In this document: one piece after another, positions 43,600 through 54,372 of the stretch
How the letters are laid out: each line of letters opens with the position of its first letter
How positions within the stretch are numbered: the stretch's first letter is position 1
Assembly (NCBI GenBank): GCA_951799405.1
Contig: OX637363.1
Location: 7,068,001-7,132,000 of the forward strand
DNA: 64,000 nt
Origin: Agapetus fuscipes
Taxonomy: Eukaryota > Arthropoda > Insecta > Trichoptera > Glossosomatidae
Direction of reading: 5' to 3'
The notes under the pieces: model-generated
Seen by the model: only the letters and a program-made list of their open reading frames with translations
Database searches by the model: none
Told to the model about the DNA's origin: nothing
Position numbers and translations under genes: made by a program

Positions 43600-44005
43600 G
43601 TCAATAGTTCAGTTTGCAGAACGTGGAAGACTTGCGTTCAAAGACGAAGGGCTAGAGTTCCCACCGAAAGTGTCCTGTCTCGGAGCTTCATTCATACCCA
43701 AAACCGAGTACAGGCAAGGTTAACTCAGCATTCACAAAAAATCTGATCTTGCTCCTTCGGCAGCAGGAAAACCTTCATTTTTAGTGAAGCTGTTGGTGCA
43801 AGGCCTGTAAAAATAAAAAAAGTTCCATTCGCTACCCAGTTGCTGTTAATACTTTGTGACCGGTGTTTGAAAAAGGTACATTGATTTTTCAACCCAGCAA
43901 AGAACAAGTTTTGTTTTTTTTTTGCTTGAATGAAAATCGAACACACTACCTTCGAATTACGAGCCAATTCCGTTGACCGATAGACTACGACAGGTCGTAA
44001 GTAAG
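43600..44005. repeat. Two opposed old SINE fragments
   Basis: 43600-43815 (plus) resembles the tRNA-like module 2 and tail ('ggttaactcagcattcacaa', 'gtgaagctgttggtgcaagg'). 43830-44000 (minus) resembles the module 1 body and head ('aacccagcaaagaacaag'). Confidence 0.45.
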
Positions 44006-44031
44006 TAGAGTAAAAAAAAAACATAGAAGCT

Positions 44032-44227
44032 AATCTAATCTAAGTTGCAAAGATATGTTACGTTGAGGATGCACATTATATGCATTCTCACAAGCAGACA
44101 CGTACAAGTTCGCGCTTGCACATGCCGCATGTGAACCTACAACATAAAAACCCAAATCTCAAATGGACATATACCCTGCAACTCTTGCCGTCCTTCCCTG
44201 AAACAGGGGTGACATTGGCAAAGTGAA
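44032..44227 (-). repeat. RTE-like tail unit, 5' side missing
   Basis: From 'aatctaatctaagttgcaaa' to 'tgacattggcaaagtgaa'. Confidence 0.7.
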
Positions 44228-45404
44228 TCAAAGCAAAGATTGCTTTAATTTTTTTGAAGTATTTTTCGCAGATTTATGAAAAAGTCAAGATGGCTGCTTG
44301 TGATTGTAAGGCATATTTATATTTTACGTGGTATGTGGTACAGCCATACCTACTGCCAGTCGTGATAATGTCTCTTTTTGTTTGAAACTTTTCTCTCAAA
44401 GATGTTTTACCACATGTGCTGACGTCAGAGGAGAATAAACTGAACATGTAGGTTCACAATCATCGAACAACATAACATGTATAGATAAAGCATCTGAGCC
44501 AATTTGCACATCAAAAAAGTGTGTCTAGTCATACCAGCGGGATTTTGTTATAATCAGTTTCCAGGCGACCGTCATGTTTATGTCTCTTTTTGTCGTATGA
44601 CGTTAATATCTTATGTCTCATTTTTGTTGTTGTTTACTTTATATTCCATTTCATGGTACCTTTAGATATTTGTTACTGTGGAAAAAAACGAACGTTAGTC
44701 ATTTATCGATGTTCACAATACAATATTCATTTCAAGCCATTTCAACATAATATAAAAGTTCATGCATGGCAAAAATTAAATGAAAAAAAAACCCGTAGAT
44801 TTCATGAAATTCCTTTCATTTCAATGAAACTCAGGTAGGTTTATATTTTCTGATACCTACCTGGGATTATATCCCCTTGTTTGATGAAATATTTAATCCG
44901 CTGACAACACCAGCCATTATTCCAAATTCAAATTACTTTCAAACGTCCCGTGCGGCGTTGCTTGACGTTCTTTTGTTTTAATTTGACGGCAAAAATTTAT
45001 ATTGTTTAATAATAATCATAATAATTAATATCTGAGAAAAAGAGAGTTCTGATGGCAAAATATTTGAATTTTCATACTGAAAGATTTAGGCATCGTACAA
45101 TACAGTAAATGGTCAATGATTTTTTTCTTAAGTAGGTACATCAGAAATAGGTACCTACACTATCGGCAAAATAGTTGGTAACTGTTACTGCGCTAAGTGA
45201 ACTTATTGCTGCATTATGAGTGGGCAGCCTCATGCTATTTATAAGTCAAGGAACTGTTTAATTTTGTAAGATTATTTTTCTACTCCCATTTGGTAATTTA
45301 CTAATTGCAAAGCGGCTAGCGCAATCACAATGACATACATTTCTACACCCGTTACGTATTGTTACATTACGCAACGGGTAACCGTGTTGAAATGAAAATG
45401 TGCG
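44228..45404. other. AT-rich unassigned DNA
   Basis: No gene. A short piece at 45215-45252 ('cagcctcatgctatttataag') is a stub of the RTE-like tail. Confidence 0.4.
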
Positions 45405-45582
45405 CATGCGCATTGTCAGAAATGTCAGAAAAGCTACAGGGTGTACATTTATTAGAGATTTGGGTTTTTATTTTGTAAGTTCACATGGAGCATGTGTTGG
45501 CGCGAAATGAAACTTGTCTGTTTGTGGGTGTGTAATGTTTTACTTAACTTTAATTTTGCAACTTTAATTATAGATTACAGAC
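45405..45582 (+). repeat. Old RTE-like tail copy
   Basis: 'gatttgggtttttattttgt', 'catgtgttggcgcgaaat' and a final 'tgcaactttaattatagatt' keep the order of the unit. Confidence 0.5.
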
Positions 45583-45739
45583 AACTTGGAAACAGCGTTT
45601 TCATCAAATATGAAAAGTGTCCATTAAAAGATTTACCGGATCTAAAAAAGAACAAATATTCGTGTGATTGGTTTGTTGAAGGCCGCGCCCGATAAAATCA
45701 TTGAATAAGAAGTCTGTACGAAGCATGGAAGTATATTCA

Positions 45740-46390
45740 ATGGAAGGGCTATGAATGTGATTTAGTACCAATCCACGTGATGCACCGTCTTTGACACCAT
45801 ACTTACATTGTTAATAGTGCTATCTCGCTTACGACATATGAAAGGATTTTGTTATTTTCTATATAAGCAACGTGTCTCTACTCCGTCTTCAATCTATGTA
45901 CATATCACCATGGAAATCCATGAAATCACTATGGCAACGTGTTTGTTACTAGTGTTGTTAAAAGTATGAAAATATCTGATAAATTCAGAATTCAAAAAAT
46001 TTCCCACCTCATTATGTACGGGATGATTTTCACAAGTATCTATTACCGCGAGCATAGAAGTTACATACTTGAAGAAGCAAGTACCTATGTATTTGAACAT
46101 CACTAGTTCTAAGAATGGCTGTCACTTTCGCGAACAAAATATTTCGACAAACGAAAAATAAATTTTATCAACGTACCTAATCATATAGAATAGAGATTAT
46201 AGTGAAATATTATTCCATGTTCTATAACACATTAACTCTCTTTTGTTGGCACGTTTAAAAAATATCCAGTTTGGCATTTATATGGATTTTTTTTTCCAAA
46301 TTAGGTAACACACCTGTTCACAGTTGGAAGGTTACCGATAGACTGAATTTGGATTTTTGTATGATGAGTAGAGTAGCGTATTTCTAATTC
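45740..46390 (-). repeat. Dispersed 600-bp repeat, copy 2
   Basis: Reverse complement of 19775-20390, with indels and substitutions throughout. No coding capacity. Confidence 0.6.
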
Positions 46391-46734
46391 TCAAGGGATT
46401 GATTTCTTAGCCCATCCAGTTTTACATACCGATGGTACGAAGCATTTTTTTTACGCGGTATGAAAATTCTTTCACTAAATTTAAATACATAGCGCCGTCG
46501 TACAAATGGCTTCCTGACACGACAACCATAAAGTGAGTTTCCATAACAATGCAAGTTGTTGGCTTAGAGAATTAATATTCCTTGATATTGTTTAGTCGGA
46601 CTTGACCTGAATCGTAAATGGGTTAAGACTATAAACTGAAAGTAAACAGTCATAATGAATTGAATGGAATTTTCATTTAATGTCGATAATGCATTTATTT
46701 AATGTCACCATCATTGACGGTCAACGATGGTATT

Positions 46735-46960
46735 CTCGTTGCATGAATCTTGGTGCATGGAAGTGAAGCCTGGCTGGTGAATGAGAGTGAGATAAGTAAA
46801 GTCCACTAGGTTGAAAGGCATATCTAAGAAGTATGATTGAGAAACAAACGGAGTGATGAAGTGAGGCATCATTTTGTTTGAGAATAATGTGGTACCAGAG
46901 ATAGTGTGTCAGTGAAGATCAAAATATGGTTTGGACATATGGAATGACTAATCAATGGAA
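46735..46960 (+). pseudogene. Old RTE-like LINE remnant
   Basis: Broken frames show 'HGSEAWLVNESEISK' and a later segment reading like 'VKIKIWFGHM', the same region as at 20.96 kb. Many stops. Confidence 0.5.
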
Positions 46961-46964
46961 AGCT

Positions 46965-47525
46965 CAGTAGTCCGGTTGATAGAGTGCTAGCATTTCATGC
47001 CGAGAGCTCGGGCTCGAATTACACTGAGAGGGTCAGAAATGCTTTCTCGTTTCGGTGAAATAAATTCAAATCACAAAATAAAATACCGGCAGGGCTTACT
47101 CAGGCTTCAAAAGGAATGAGTAGGAGCTGGGAAACTCCCACTTCAACTGAAGTGGTTGGCGTAAGGCCGGTCCCCTTACCAGCACATATTTTGTGATTGG
47201 CACGAAGTAGTAAGAAGCGCATCTCGATGACATTGCACCGAGTCAGTAACTTCGGGTTTTTGCTGTTTTCTCTAGTGGACGAACAGGTAAATCTAGAATC
47301 ACTGCTGGGTCGGGTCACGACCATCGGGAAGGCCTTCCGCCACAAAAAAAAATAGAATTGCATGAGCGTTCTGTAATACGCTTCCCCGGACGGAAGTATA
47401 TACACAGAATGGGTATAAGGGGGGTTTTTGCAATTACCTATAAAAATAAATAGGTTCCACTTCTAGTCACATGCGACCTCTTCGGAGAAAATGCGGCAAG
47501 AATTATTACTATATTATGTGTAGTT
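46965..47525 (+). repeat. tRNA-derived SINE interrupted by a short insert
   Basis: tRNA-like head 46972-47025 ('tagtccggttgatagagtgc', B-box 'gggctcgaatt'), body with 'gagctgggaaactcccactt' to 47180, then unrelated sequence to about 47430 (containing 'cgggaaggccttccgcc', also in the R1-like fragment at 60.6 kb), and the SINE tail 'tcacatgcgacctcttcgg' at 47455-47525. Confidence 0.5.
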
Positions 47526-47777
47526 TTTACATAAGACTGACGAAGAAAGTGTTCGTTATAAGAATAGATAGATGTCGTGGTAGAAGAAGACGAAAAATCT
47601 TGAAAGTTTTCTCCTTCTTTTAATGCCTCTTTTGCTGAAGACTTCTGGCAAACATCGTCGCTATATTCATTTGAAATTTGACAGCTCAGTACATGGGCTT
47701 ATTGATTTTGTTAAGTAATTAGGTTTTTGAAACATGATGCCTTTCGGTGCCCTTCTCCCCTCACTCTTTCTTTTCGC

Positions 47778-48240
47778 CTAATCTATTCTAATCTAATCTA
47801 AGTTGCTAAGATATGTAACATTAAGGATTCATATTATATGCATTTTCACAAGCAGACACGTATCAGTTCGCGCTTAAACGTGCCGCATGTGGACTTACAA
47901 TATAAAAACCCAAATCTCAAATGATCCTACACCCTGCAACTATTGCCGAACTTCCCTGAAACAGGGGTGGCACTAGCAAAGTGAACCGTTTTCTACAGTA
48001 TGGGTGATCAGCCGCATACCAACCTATAATTACATTTAAAAAATAGACAAATAATAATATGTATGGACATCAAAACTAAAACAGAATACCTACAATATTC
48101 TAATTTAAGAAGTTCTAGCCGCCAACATTACAGATCAACCGCCGTTTTTTTCTGTCATTACATACTTCTTTCATTTCATCCAGAGTCATAACCTTTTTCA
48201 TACAAGCTCTCCTTTTATTATGACTCTGGATATTCGTCAT
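47778..48240 (-). mobile_element. RTE-like LINE 3' end
   Basis: Tail unit 47778-48035, then on minus the UTR and the coding end (48110-48240, 'gaaggttatgactctgga'-type). Confidence 0.65.
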
Positions 48241-49240
48241 GTAGAGATAAGATGGATGGTGGTTCTTTTCTTGTCAATAATCCTTTTACTCCGTCGAATA
48301 ATTTATTTCCCTTATTAAAGCAGAATATTAGATATTTCAGCATTAAATTTAGCTAATTATTTCGTTGCGTGTGCAAAAAATACAATAAGTCCGACATTTT
48401 CCATTCATGAACTGTCATTAGCGGATCTCCGTGTAATAAATCTCTCGGTGACGTCACAAAAGAAAGCCTAACAGAGATGACTGTGTCGTCTACTTCTGGC
48501 GGACGGACCGCGCCGATGAAAGAAAGAGATGAACGATGTGTATTAATCAGGGCAGTCAATTTGATTGATTAAACAATTTTGTATCTGAAGGTTGGCAGAA
48601 CAATCATGGACGACTAGACTGCCTAATGAAGTCCTAAATACGTATTTGGAAGCATAAATATGTGTGCCTAACTAATTGTTTGATTTGTTGCTTAAATGGA
48701 GTCCACAAAATGATATATACACAAAAAAATTGTGACGTTACAAGATCGGGTGACTAAGGCAAAGGCAAACTAATATTTTGTTATTAGTCGCATATTCGTA
48801 GAAAAAATATAACGTAACGAGTTATTCCATAGACAATAAAAAGTGTAAGATCACCTCGTCGGGTTACTAGAGACTATGTTAGAGAATATTTTGTTATTAG
48901 TGAATCAGAAGCGCTACTCTGCTAAATTTCTTACGACCTTAAGGCTACGAGCTGGCGATTCGTGTCCAAAAATAAGGTGTACCTACTGTGATTTTTTTTT
49001 ATCTATTCAGTTCTTTCACAAGCACTAACGCTCCCGATTTGTATGGATATCCAAAGTGTAAGGAATTTAACAGAATAGCGCTTCAGGACTCTAGTCACAT
49101 GGATTTGTGACGTTAGCTTGCCGAGAAACAATCACATTTACTTACATAAGTTACGATTCGATTTTTTACTGGACTGTTTTTAGCTCTCCATTCTTCGTCT
49201 GTGCAAGGACAGGAATTTTCAAAGAGGAAAAAACTACATT
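48241..49240. other. Unassigned DNA
   Basis: The minus frame 48353-48559 has no motif I recognise. No gene supported. Confidence 0.35.
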
Positions 49241-49420
49241 ATATTTTGTATTGTTAGTGTACTAGCACTGTGAAAATTCATATTGATTTTTAATATTTTT
49301 TAGAATCAAATTCCAGTGAAAACACTGTTTCTCTTCACCAGTTATTAATTTATTTAAATTACTTTTTACAGCGTTTTTGATTTACATCATCGTCAGGTAC
49401 AATGAAAAAAGAGGGAAAAA
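49240..49420 (-). repeat. Hammerhead-like core and element end
   Basis: On minus: CTGACGA (49396-49390), stem GAT/ATC around 'gtaa', then AAAA in place of GAAA, 'acgctgt', and at the other side 'gaattttcacagtgctagta'. It is the most degraded core. Confidence 0.5.
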
Positions 49421-50785
49421 TATACGTTTTTTATGATTTGGCTGAGAGTTTTCTTACCTTGAAGGCATCGACATAAATTATGTAAAAAACAATCCGGAAC
49501 GCAGATATATGATTCAGATTACGGCCAAATAAATTACGTTCACTTTTTACGGCAAAAGGCGCGGGAGAAAACCTGGGATAAAAACCTGTAAAACGCCATA
49601 AAGCAGAGCAAACATGTCGGGAGTAGTGCTTGTACAACCTTTTAAAAAGACAGCACGGGAACTCCACTTGAAAAAAGGTTGTTTGGAGAGCGGAGAAAAT
49701 TAAAGACAAACACTTGGTCTTCTCTTGGGACTCCGTACTACAACGTTTTGCACGGTATTTTACCAAAAAATGCTTGGAAACTAAAACACTCACTATACGC
49801 GCTGTTTTAGATTGTATATATATAAAATGTGGATGCTATGGTTGAGTTTTAACGTAATGTTTTATACTTGGGGTATTTTAACGTGCCCACAAGCGAGACA
49901 TGTCTAAGTGAGTAAAAAGGTAAATCTGGCGTTTGATGATGTTTGCACTGCGCTCTAAGCAAATGACTCGTTAATTTAGAATTCAGAGCAATTAAACGAC
50001 AGTGTTTCATAAAGATGCGATGTCGAGGTGCCATCTTTTTTCAACAGACTCCACACATCGAAAGGTTCACGCATGAAAATGTAACTAAGCAGCACAAAAA
50101 GTACAACTTGTTGCCGCGTTATCCCCAAAAGGATCGCATGTGTGAGTGAAATCTATTTATTTTCAGAGCTAACGTCATGTCAACAGATCACAATTTTCCA
50201 CTCGATTTTAATTTTGCGGACTCTTTTTTTTTACCTACCCACAATATATTGTTTTATTTTTTTACACTGGCAATACTGATTTGAAATTCTAATTTTGAAT
50301 TTCGAACCGTCTATCAAAATAGAACTCCATGATCAAAATAAAGCATTCAAAAGTTTTTCAAGGAGTTCTTTTATATTCTCGTATAATGTGTGATATTTTT
50401 CGATTGTCGTGACATATTTTTTTGATATTTTAGGTGAAATGAAATGTGTTACGAGTCCCAGAACAGTTTTATCGATCCCCGGGCGTTCTGAAGTTAAAGA
50501 AAACATAATGTGAAGTATGACAAGTCAACTGTTGATGTTTCGGAAAGGTCTCTTCGCGCCGTTACGACTTTATCGACATACTTCTTACTTTCGTGTCGAA
50601 ATATCAATCCACTGAAATTTGTGGAAAAAATGAATGTGTGCCAATAAAATGAAATGTCAAATAATAAATGAAGGTTGCCTATCAAAACGTCTTATATTTT
50701 TCTCCATTACAACAAACTATAAATGTCGTTCATGCTCATTGATTTTTCGTTTCCATTTTCCAATTTTCCTAACTTTGATAGACGA
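49421..50785. other. Unassigned DNA, with a SINE tail scrap
   Basis: The minus frame 49431-49793 (120 codons) has no recognisable domain. 50088-50165 matches the SINE tail on minus ('cgcgttatccccaaaaggat'). Confidence 0.4.
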
Positions 50786-51332
50786 TCGCAACTAAGCTAC
50801 ACATATAGTGTAACTTCTTGCCTGCGTTATCCCCGAAGGTGTCACATGTGGCGATTCGGGACCTACTTATTTTTACAGGCAAGGGGGCCGGCCTCACACC
50901 AACCACTTTCAGTTGAAGTGGGGGTTTCCCAGCTCCCGGGGGGGTGGCTGGTTCTCATTTCTTGTGAAAGCTGAGTAAACCTTGAGATTGAACCCATGTT
51001 TTTTGGCATGGAATGCAAGCATTCTACCAATTTAGCTATCGACCTTTTTTTACGAGCTTGGTCGTCGTCGCTACAAAGCGTAAATTCACAAGCAAGACCC
51101 AGCTGCTGTAAGGCTGGATGGACTATCTAGTGACTATAAAGTGACCGGCCATTTACAAATGACCGGTCACTTTTGGTGAACGGTCATTTGTAAAGGTTTA
51201 TGAAATTTTCAACCCAGCGAAGAGCAAATTTGAAATATAAATGGTATATTTTTTGTGCTCCGCCGGGATTCGAACCCACAACCTTCCATTCAGAGTCCGA
51301 AGTGTTACCACTGAACTACGGACCGGTCAACG
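50786..51332 (-). repeat. Double-tRNA-head SINE with an internal duplication
   Basis: On minus: module 1 at 51332-51260, body, module 2 at about 51045-50985, tail to 50790. In the body the 'gaccggtcac' motif and its surroundings are repeated (51125-51200), lengthening the copy. Confidence 0.75.
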
Positions 51333-51394
51333 ATGCAGAAGCGAATTGGAAAACTTTTCGGCACGGATGTTCCTAATTTGTTTTTTGGCGGGCA

Positions 51395-51465
51395 AACATC
51401 ACAAGTCTATTAAGCGCCCTTGCAGTGACAAAAGCTACGAAACGGCGCTCTACAAATTATCAACT
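51395..51465 (+). repeat. CR1/L2-like LINE 3' UTR scrap
   Basis: 'aagcgcccttgcagtgac', 'acgaaacggcgctctacaaa' as in the LINE ends at 36.0 and 36.9 kb. Confidence 0.55.
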
Positions 51466-51770
51466 AGGTTTTATTTTTATTTAAAATGCAATAATTTATT
51501 TTTACAGAATTTATTTTTCACAATTTATTTCACAACTTGACAATCACTGTTTATTGGTCTTTCAAAGGTAACTTGCTCTATGCGACTGACTCTCCGTACC
51601 ATTTCAGCTCCATATATAGGGTACCGGAGGGGTCTTTCTCGCATTCACTAGATCATTCTTTCACCAGAACGTCATTCCAATGCACATTATACAATCACAA
51701 TATAATAAAACAACATTAGACAGCCTGAGCAGCTGTTCACGCGCGGCCATCTTTTTCATACTGCTTGGGA

Positions 51771-51889
51771 TCTAAATATAAATCTACGCTGCAAAGATAT
51801 ATATCATTTAAGATTCATATTTAACGCATTACCACAAGCAGACATGTATAAGTTCGTGCTAACACATGCCGCATGTGGACCTACAATAT
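51771..51889 (-). repeat. RTE-like tail, part left of the Gypsy insertion
   Basis: From 'aaatctacgctgcaaagata' to 'gacctacaatat'. The unit continues at 59065 on the other side of the Gypsy element. Confidence 0.8.
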
Positions 51890-52363
51890 TGTTATGTAAA
51901 TATAAATATTGAAATAAGTATGGGTAGTTATAGTTATAAGAGTCCTCATAGGTATAGGTAGGTCGGATCGATAATTGTGTATAAGTGTAGAATTCTCTAG
52001 GCTAAGTAGGTACTTGTTATAATTATAGGAATTCTGTATTACATTTGTAGGTAGGATTTTGGTTGTATCTCTAGGTAGTACGTGAAGCGTCGAGAAGTAA
52101 TAATTACTCTGGAACCGTCTGGCGACTTTAGTTCTGGATCATACTGCTCTGAAGAGTATAAAGGTGCGAATGGCCTGCAGAGCGGGGCAGTATCATAGCG
52201 ACCAACAAACACATCGAAGCCATCTGATCAGTGAACCGAAACCAAGTAGAATAATCGAGAAAGTAGTGTGAAAATAAATTTTGTAACTGTGTAAAATAAA
52301 TAACTATTGAAGAAGACCTGTGTATTTTTAATTTGAAGACAATTGAACCCTAATTTCGTAACA
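51890..52363 (+). repeat. Gypsy 5' LTR
   Basis: 474 bp, TGTTA...TAACA ends. It contains a TATA box at 52157 and two AATAAA signals (52273, 52295). It differs from the 3' LTR by C/A at 51964 and by lacking 5 bp near 52050. Confidence 0.95.
52157..52163 (+). promoter_or_regulatory. Likely LTR TATA box
   Basis: TATAAAG, in a GC-richer part of the LTR. A start about 25-35 bp downstream would fall near 'gggcagtatcat' (about 52185-52195). The copy in the 3' LTR is identical. Confidence 0.55.
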
Positions 52364-52365
52364 AT

Positions 52366-52383
52366 TGGTGTCAGGTGTGGGGT
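52366..52383 (+). promoter_or_regulatory. Primer-binding site
   Basis: TGGTGTCAGGTGTGGGGT begins 2 bases after the LTR. The leading TGG pairs with the CCA end of a tRNA. I do not name the tRNA. Confidence 0.65.
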
Positions 52384-53025
52384 TGTCAAGAAAAACTAAG
52401 ATCTTCTTCCTAAAAATAAATAAAATAAATTAAATAGTGTTAAAATGAACTTTAGTCAAATTGAACTTTGTGTGAACTGACTTTTGTGAAAACAAGTGTT
52501 TAAATAAATTTTTGTTAAAAGAAAAGACGCAAAAAGCAAGTTCAAAAAAAATTCTGGAACATCATATGGAACATAATTCTGGACATAACATAATGACTAT
52601 TTTACCGCATTGAGAAAGCCATCAAATTGGACCAAAGTTTTTTTTTATTATTGCGTGTGATTAAAAAATAAAATAAATAAATAAAAATCTTGAAAAATAT
52701 TACAAAAGAACGTTCCAGATTCATCGAGAAAAAGTTTTTGAATAACTGCCCTTCGTTTACAAGTGTGTGAATGTACATTAAGTACCTACCTGTGTGTTTG
52801 AAAGACTTGAGACGAAATAAATAATTATGTACTATCAGACATTATTATGTAAAAAAATATTGGTGAATTAAAAATAAATATTAAAAGACAGTACCTACTC
52901 ACAGTGTAATCAGATAAATTATTATTTTGCTAAAGTACGTATTCAAAACAGCTCTATATATAAAACTCGTATTAAATAAATTTGAAAATATTTTTTTTGT
53001 TTTGAAGTAAATTTTGAAAAAAAAA

Positions 53026-54372
53026 ATGGCAACTAAAGTGAACGTCAAGGACCTCAAAGTCACTGAGCTTAAAAATGAGCTTCTGGAGAGGGACCTGGAG
53101 ACCTCAGGAGGAAAGGCAGCCTTACAAGCACGCCTCATAGAGGCCTTGGAACGGTCAGGTGAAGACCCGGCATACTTTGTCATGGCATCTGGAGGAGACC
53201 GCGCCCTTGAGGAGCTGAACATCAGCATCACAAAATCCATGAAGGAGGAGCTCACGGGAAACTTCACTGCCATGGAGGAGAAGATGGCTGACAACGCCAA
53301 GACCCTGGAGGAGAAGATGGCTGACAACGCCAAGACCCTAGAGGAGAAAATGGCCAGCAACTTGACGGACCTGAAGGCTGAGATCGCTGAAAACACCAAG
53401 ACCCTGGAGGAGAAGATGACCGGGCTGGAGGAGAAGATGGCCGACAGCGCCAGGACCCTGAAGGGAGAAATAGAGGTGAAGCTGACTGGTTTTGAGGAAA
53501 CAGTTGCGGAAATGAAAACCCGCATTTCCACCCTGGAGGACCGTCTGCGTGCCGAGCTGGCTGACAAGTGCCAGATGGAGTCCACCAGGATATCCCCCAA
53601 AGGCCTTCACGACGAGATCGACCAGGGATGCTCAACTCCAACCAGGGTCACAAGAGGGGATGATGACCCTTCCCTAGCAAAGCACAACCTCCCAACCTTC
53701 GACGGGAAGACGTCGTGGGAGGAATACTTGACCCTCTTTGAGACGGCTGCCATGATGGGAGCCTGGAGCCAGCAGAAGAAGGCTTCGGTTCTCAGCCTGT
53801 CGCTCCGAGGAGACGCTCTCAGGGTTCTGCAGGCCATACCCCTGGACAACCGTGGTGACTTTGGGCAGCTGAAGCAGCGCTTGGATATGCGCTATGGCCA
53901 CAAGTGCCTGGAGCAGCTGTACAAGTCGCAGCTGAACACAAGGGTGCAGAAGCCCAACGAGAGCCTCCAGGAGTTTGAAATGGACATCGCCCGCCTGGTA
54001 CGAGACGCTTACCCGACAGCCTCCGACGACATCTGTGAGAGCTTGGCAGTGGACAAGTTCCTAAATGGATTGCGGGAATGGGAGACGCAACAAGCCGTAA
54101 AACTGGCCCATCCCAAGGCTTTGAACGAGGCGCTCAGCCAAGCTCTCGAGTTTGAGGCTGTCAAACAGTCCATCAGGGGCCACGCCAGGGTTCGTGCAGT
54201 CGAGGCAGAGGAGGTCAAGCTACCTACAACCGAGGAGCTAATTGAAAAAGTGCTGGAACGTCTGAGACCTCGAAGACGAGACCCACGCTGCTGGAACTGC
54301 GGACAGCTGGGCCACCTTAGCACCAAGTGTCCCAAGCCTCAGAAACCCAGAAAACAGGCTGCGGAAAACTAG
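53026..54372 (+). CDS. gag: Gypsy Gag with SAP motif, coiled coil and zinc knuckle
   Basis: 448 aa; the ATG at 53026 is the first in the frame. Residues ~10-43 look like a SAP motif (LKVTELKNELLERDL, then GGKAALQARL), a DNA-binding fold. Residues ~70-180 form a long coiled coil with repeats of the type TLEEKMADNAK. Residues ~225-400 are the retrotransposon Gag core ('LPTFDGKTSWEEYLTLFE'), which forms the particle. A CCHC zinc knuckle (C422, C425, H430, C435; CWNCGQLGHLSTKC) would bind RNA. The 662-bp leader lies upstream. The frame is intact. Pol overlaps its last 46 bases in the -1 frame. Minus-strand open frames here are shadows of codon bias. Confidence 0.93.
   Translation: MATKVNVKDLKVTELKNELLERDLETSGGKAALQARLIEALERSGEDPAYFVMASGGDRALEELNISITKSMKEELTGNFTAMEEKMADNAKTLEEKMADNAKTLEEKMASNLTDLKAEIAENTKTLEEKMTGLEEKMADSARTLKGEIEVKLTGFEETVAEMKTRISTLEDRLRAELADKCQMESTRISPKGLHDEIDQGCSTPTRVTRGDDDPSLAKHNLPTFDGKTSWEEYLTLFETAAMMGAWSQQKKASVLSLSLRGDALRVLQAIPLDNRGDFGQLKQRLDMRYGHKCLEQLYKSQLNTRVQKPNESLQEFEMDIARLVRDAYPTASDDICESLAVDKFLNGLREWETQQAVKLAHPKALNEALSQALEFEAVKQSIRGHARVRAVEAEEVKLPTTEELIEKVLERLRPRRRDPRCWNCGQLGHLSTKCPKPQKPRKQAAEN

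Noticed and set aside
49431..49793. 120-codon minus frame as a host exon
   Set aside because: No domain, no splice-site pattern that I could tie to a gene.
51890..52363. Hammerhead-like core in the Gypsy LTR
   Set aside because: I looked for the CTGANGA/GAAA pair in the LTR and did not find it in a pairing arrangement.
52899..53641. Long minus-strand open frames opposite gag (233, 125 and 90 codons)
   Set aside because: They are antisense shadows of the gag coiled-coil repeats and codon bias; no domain.
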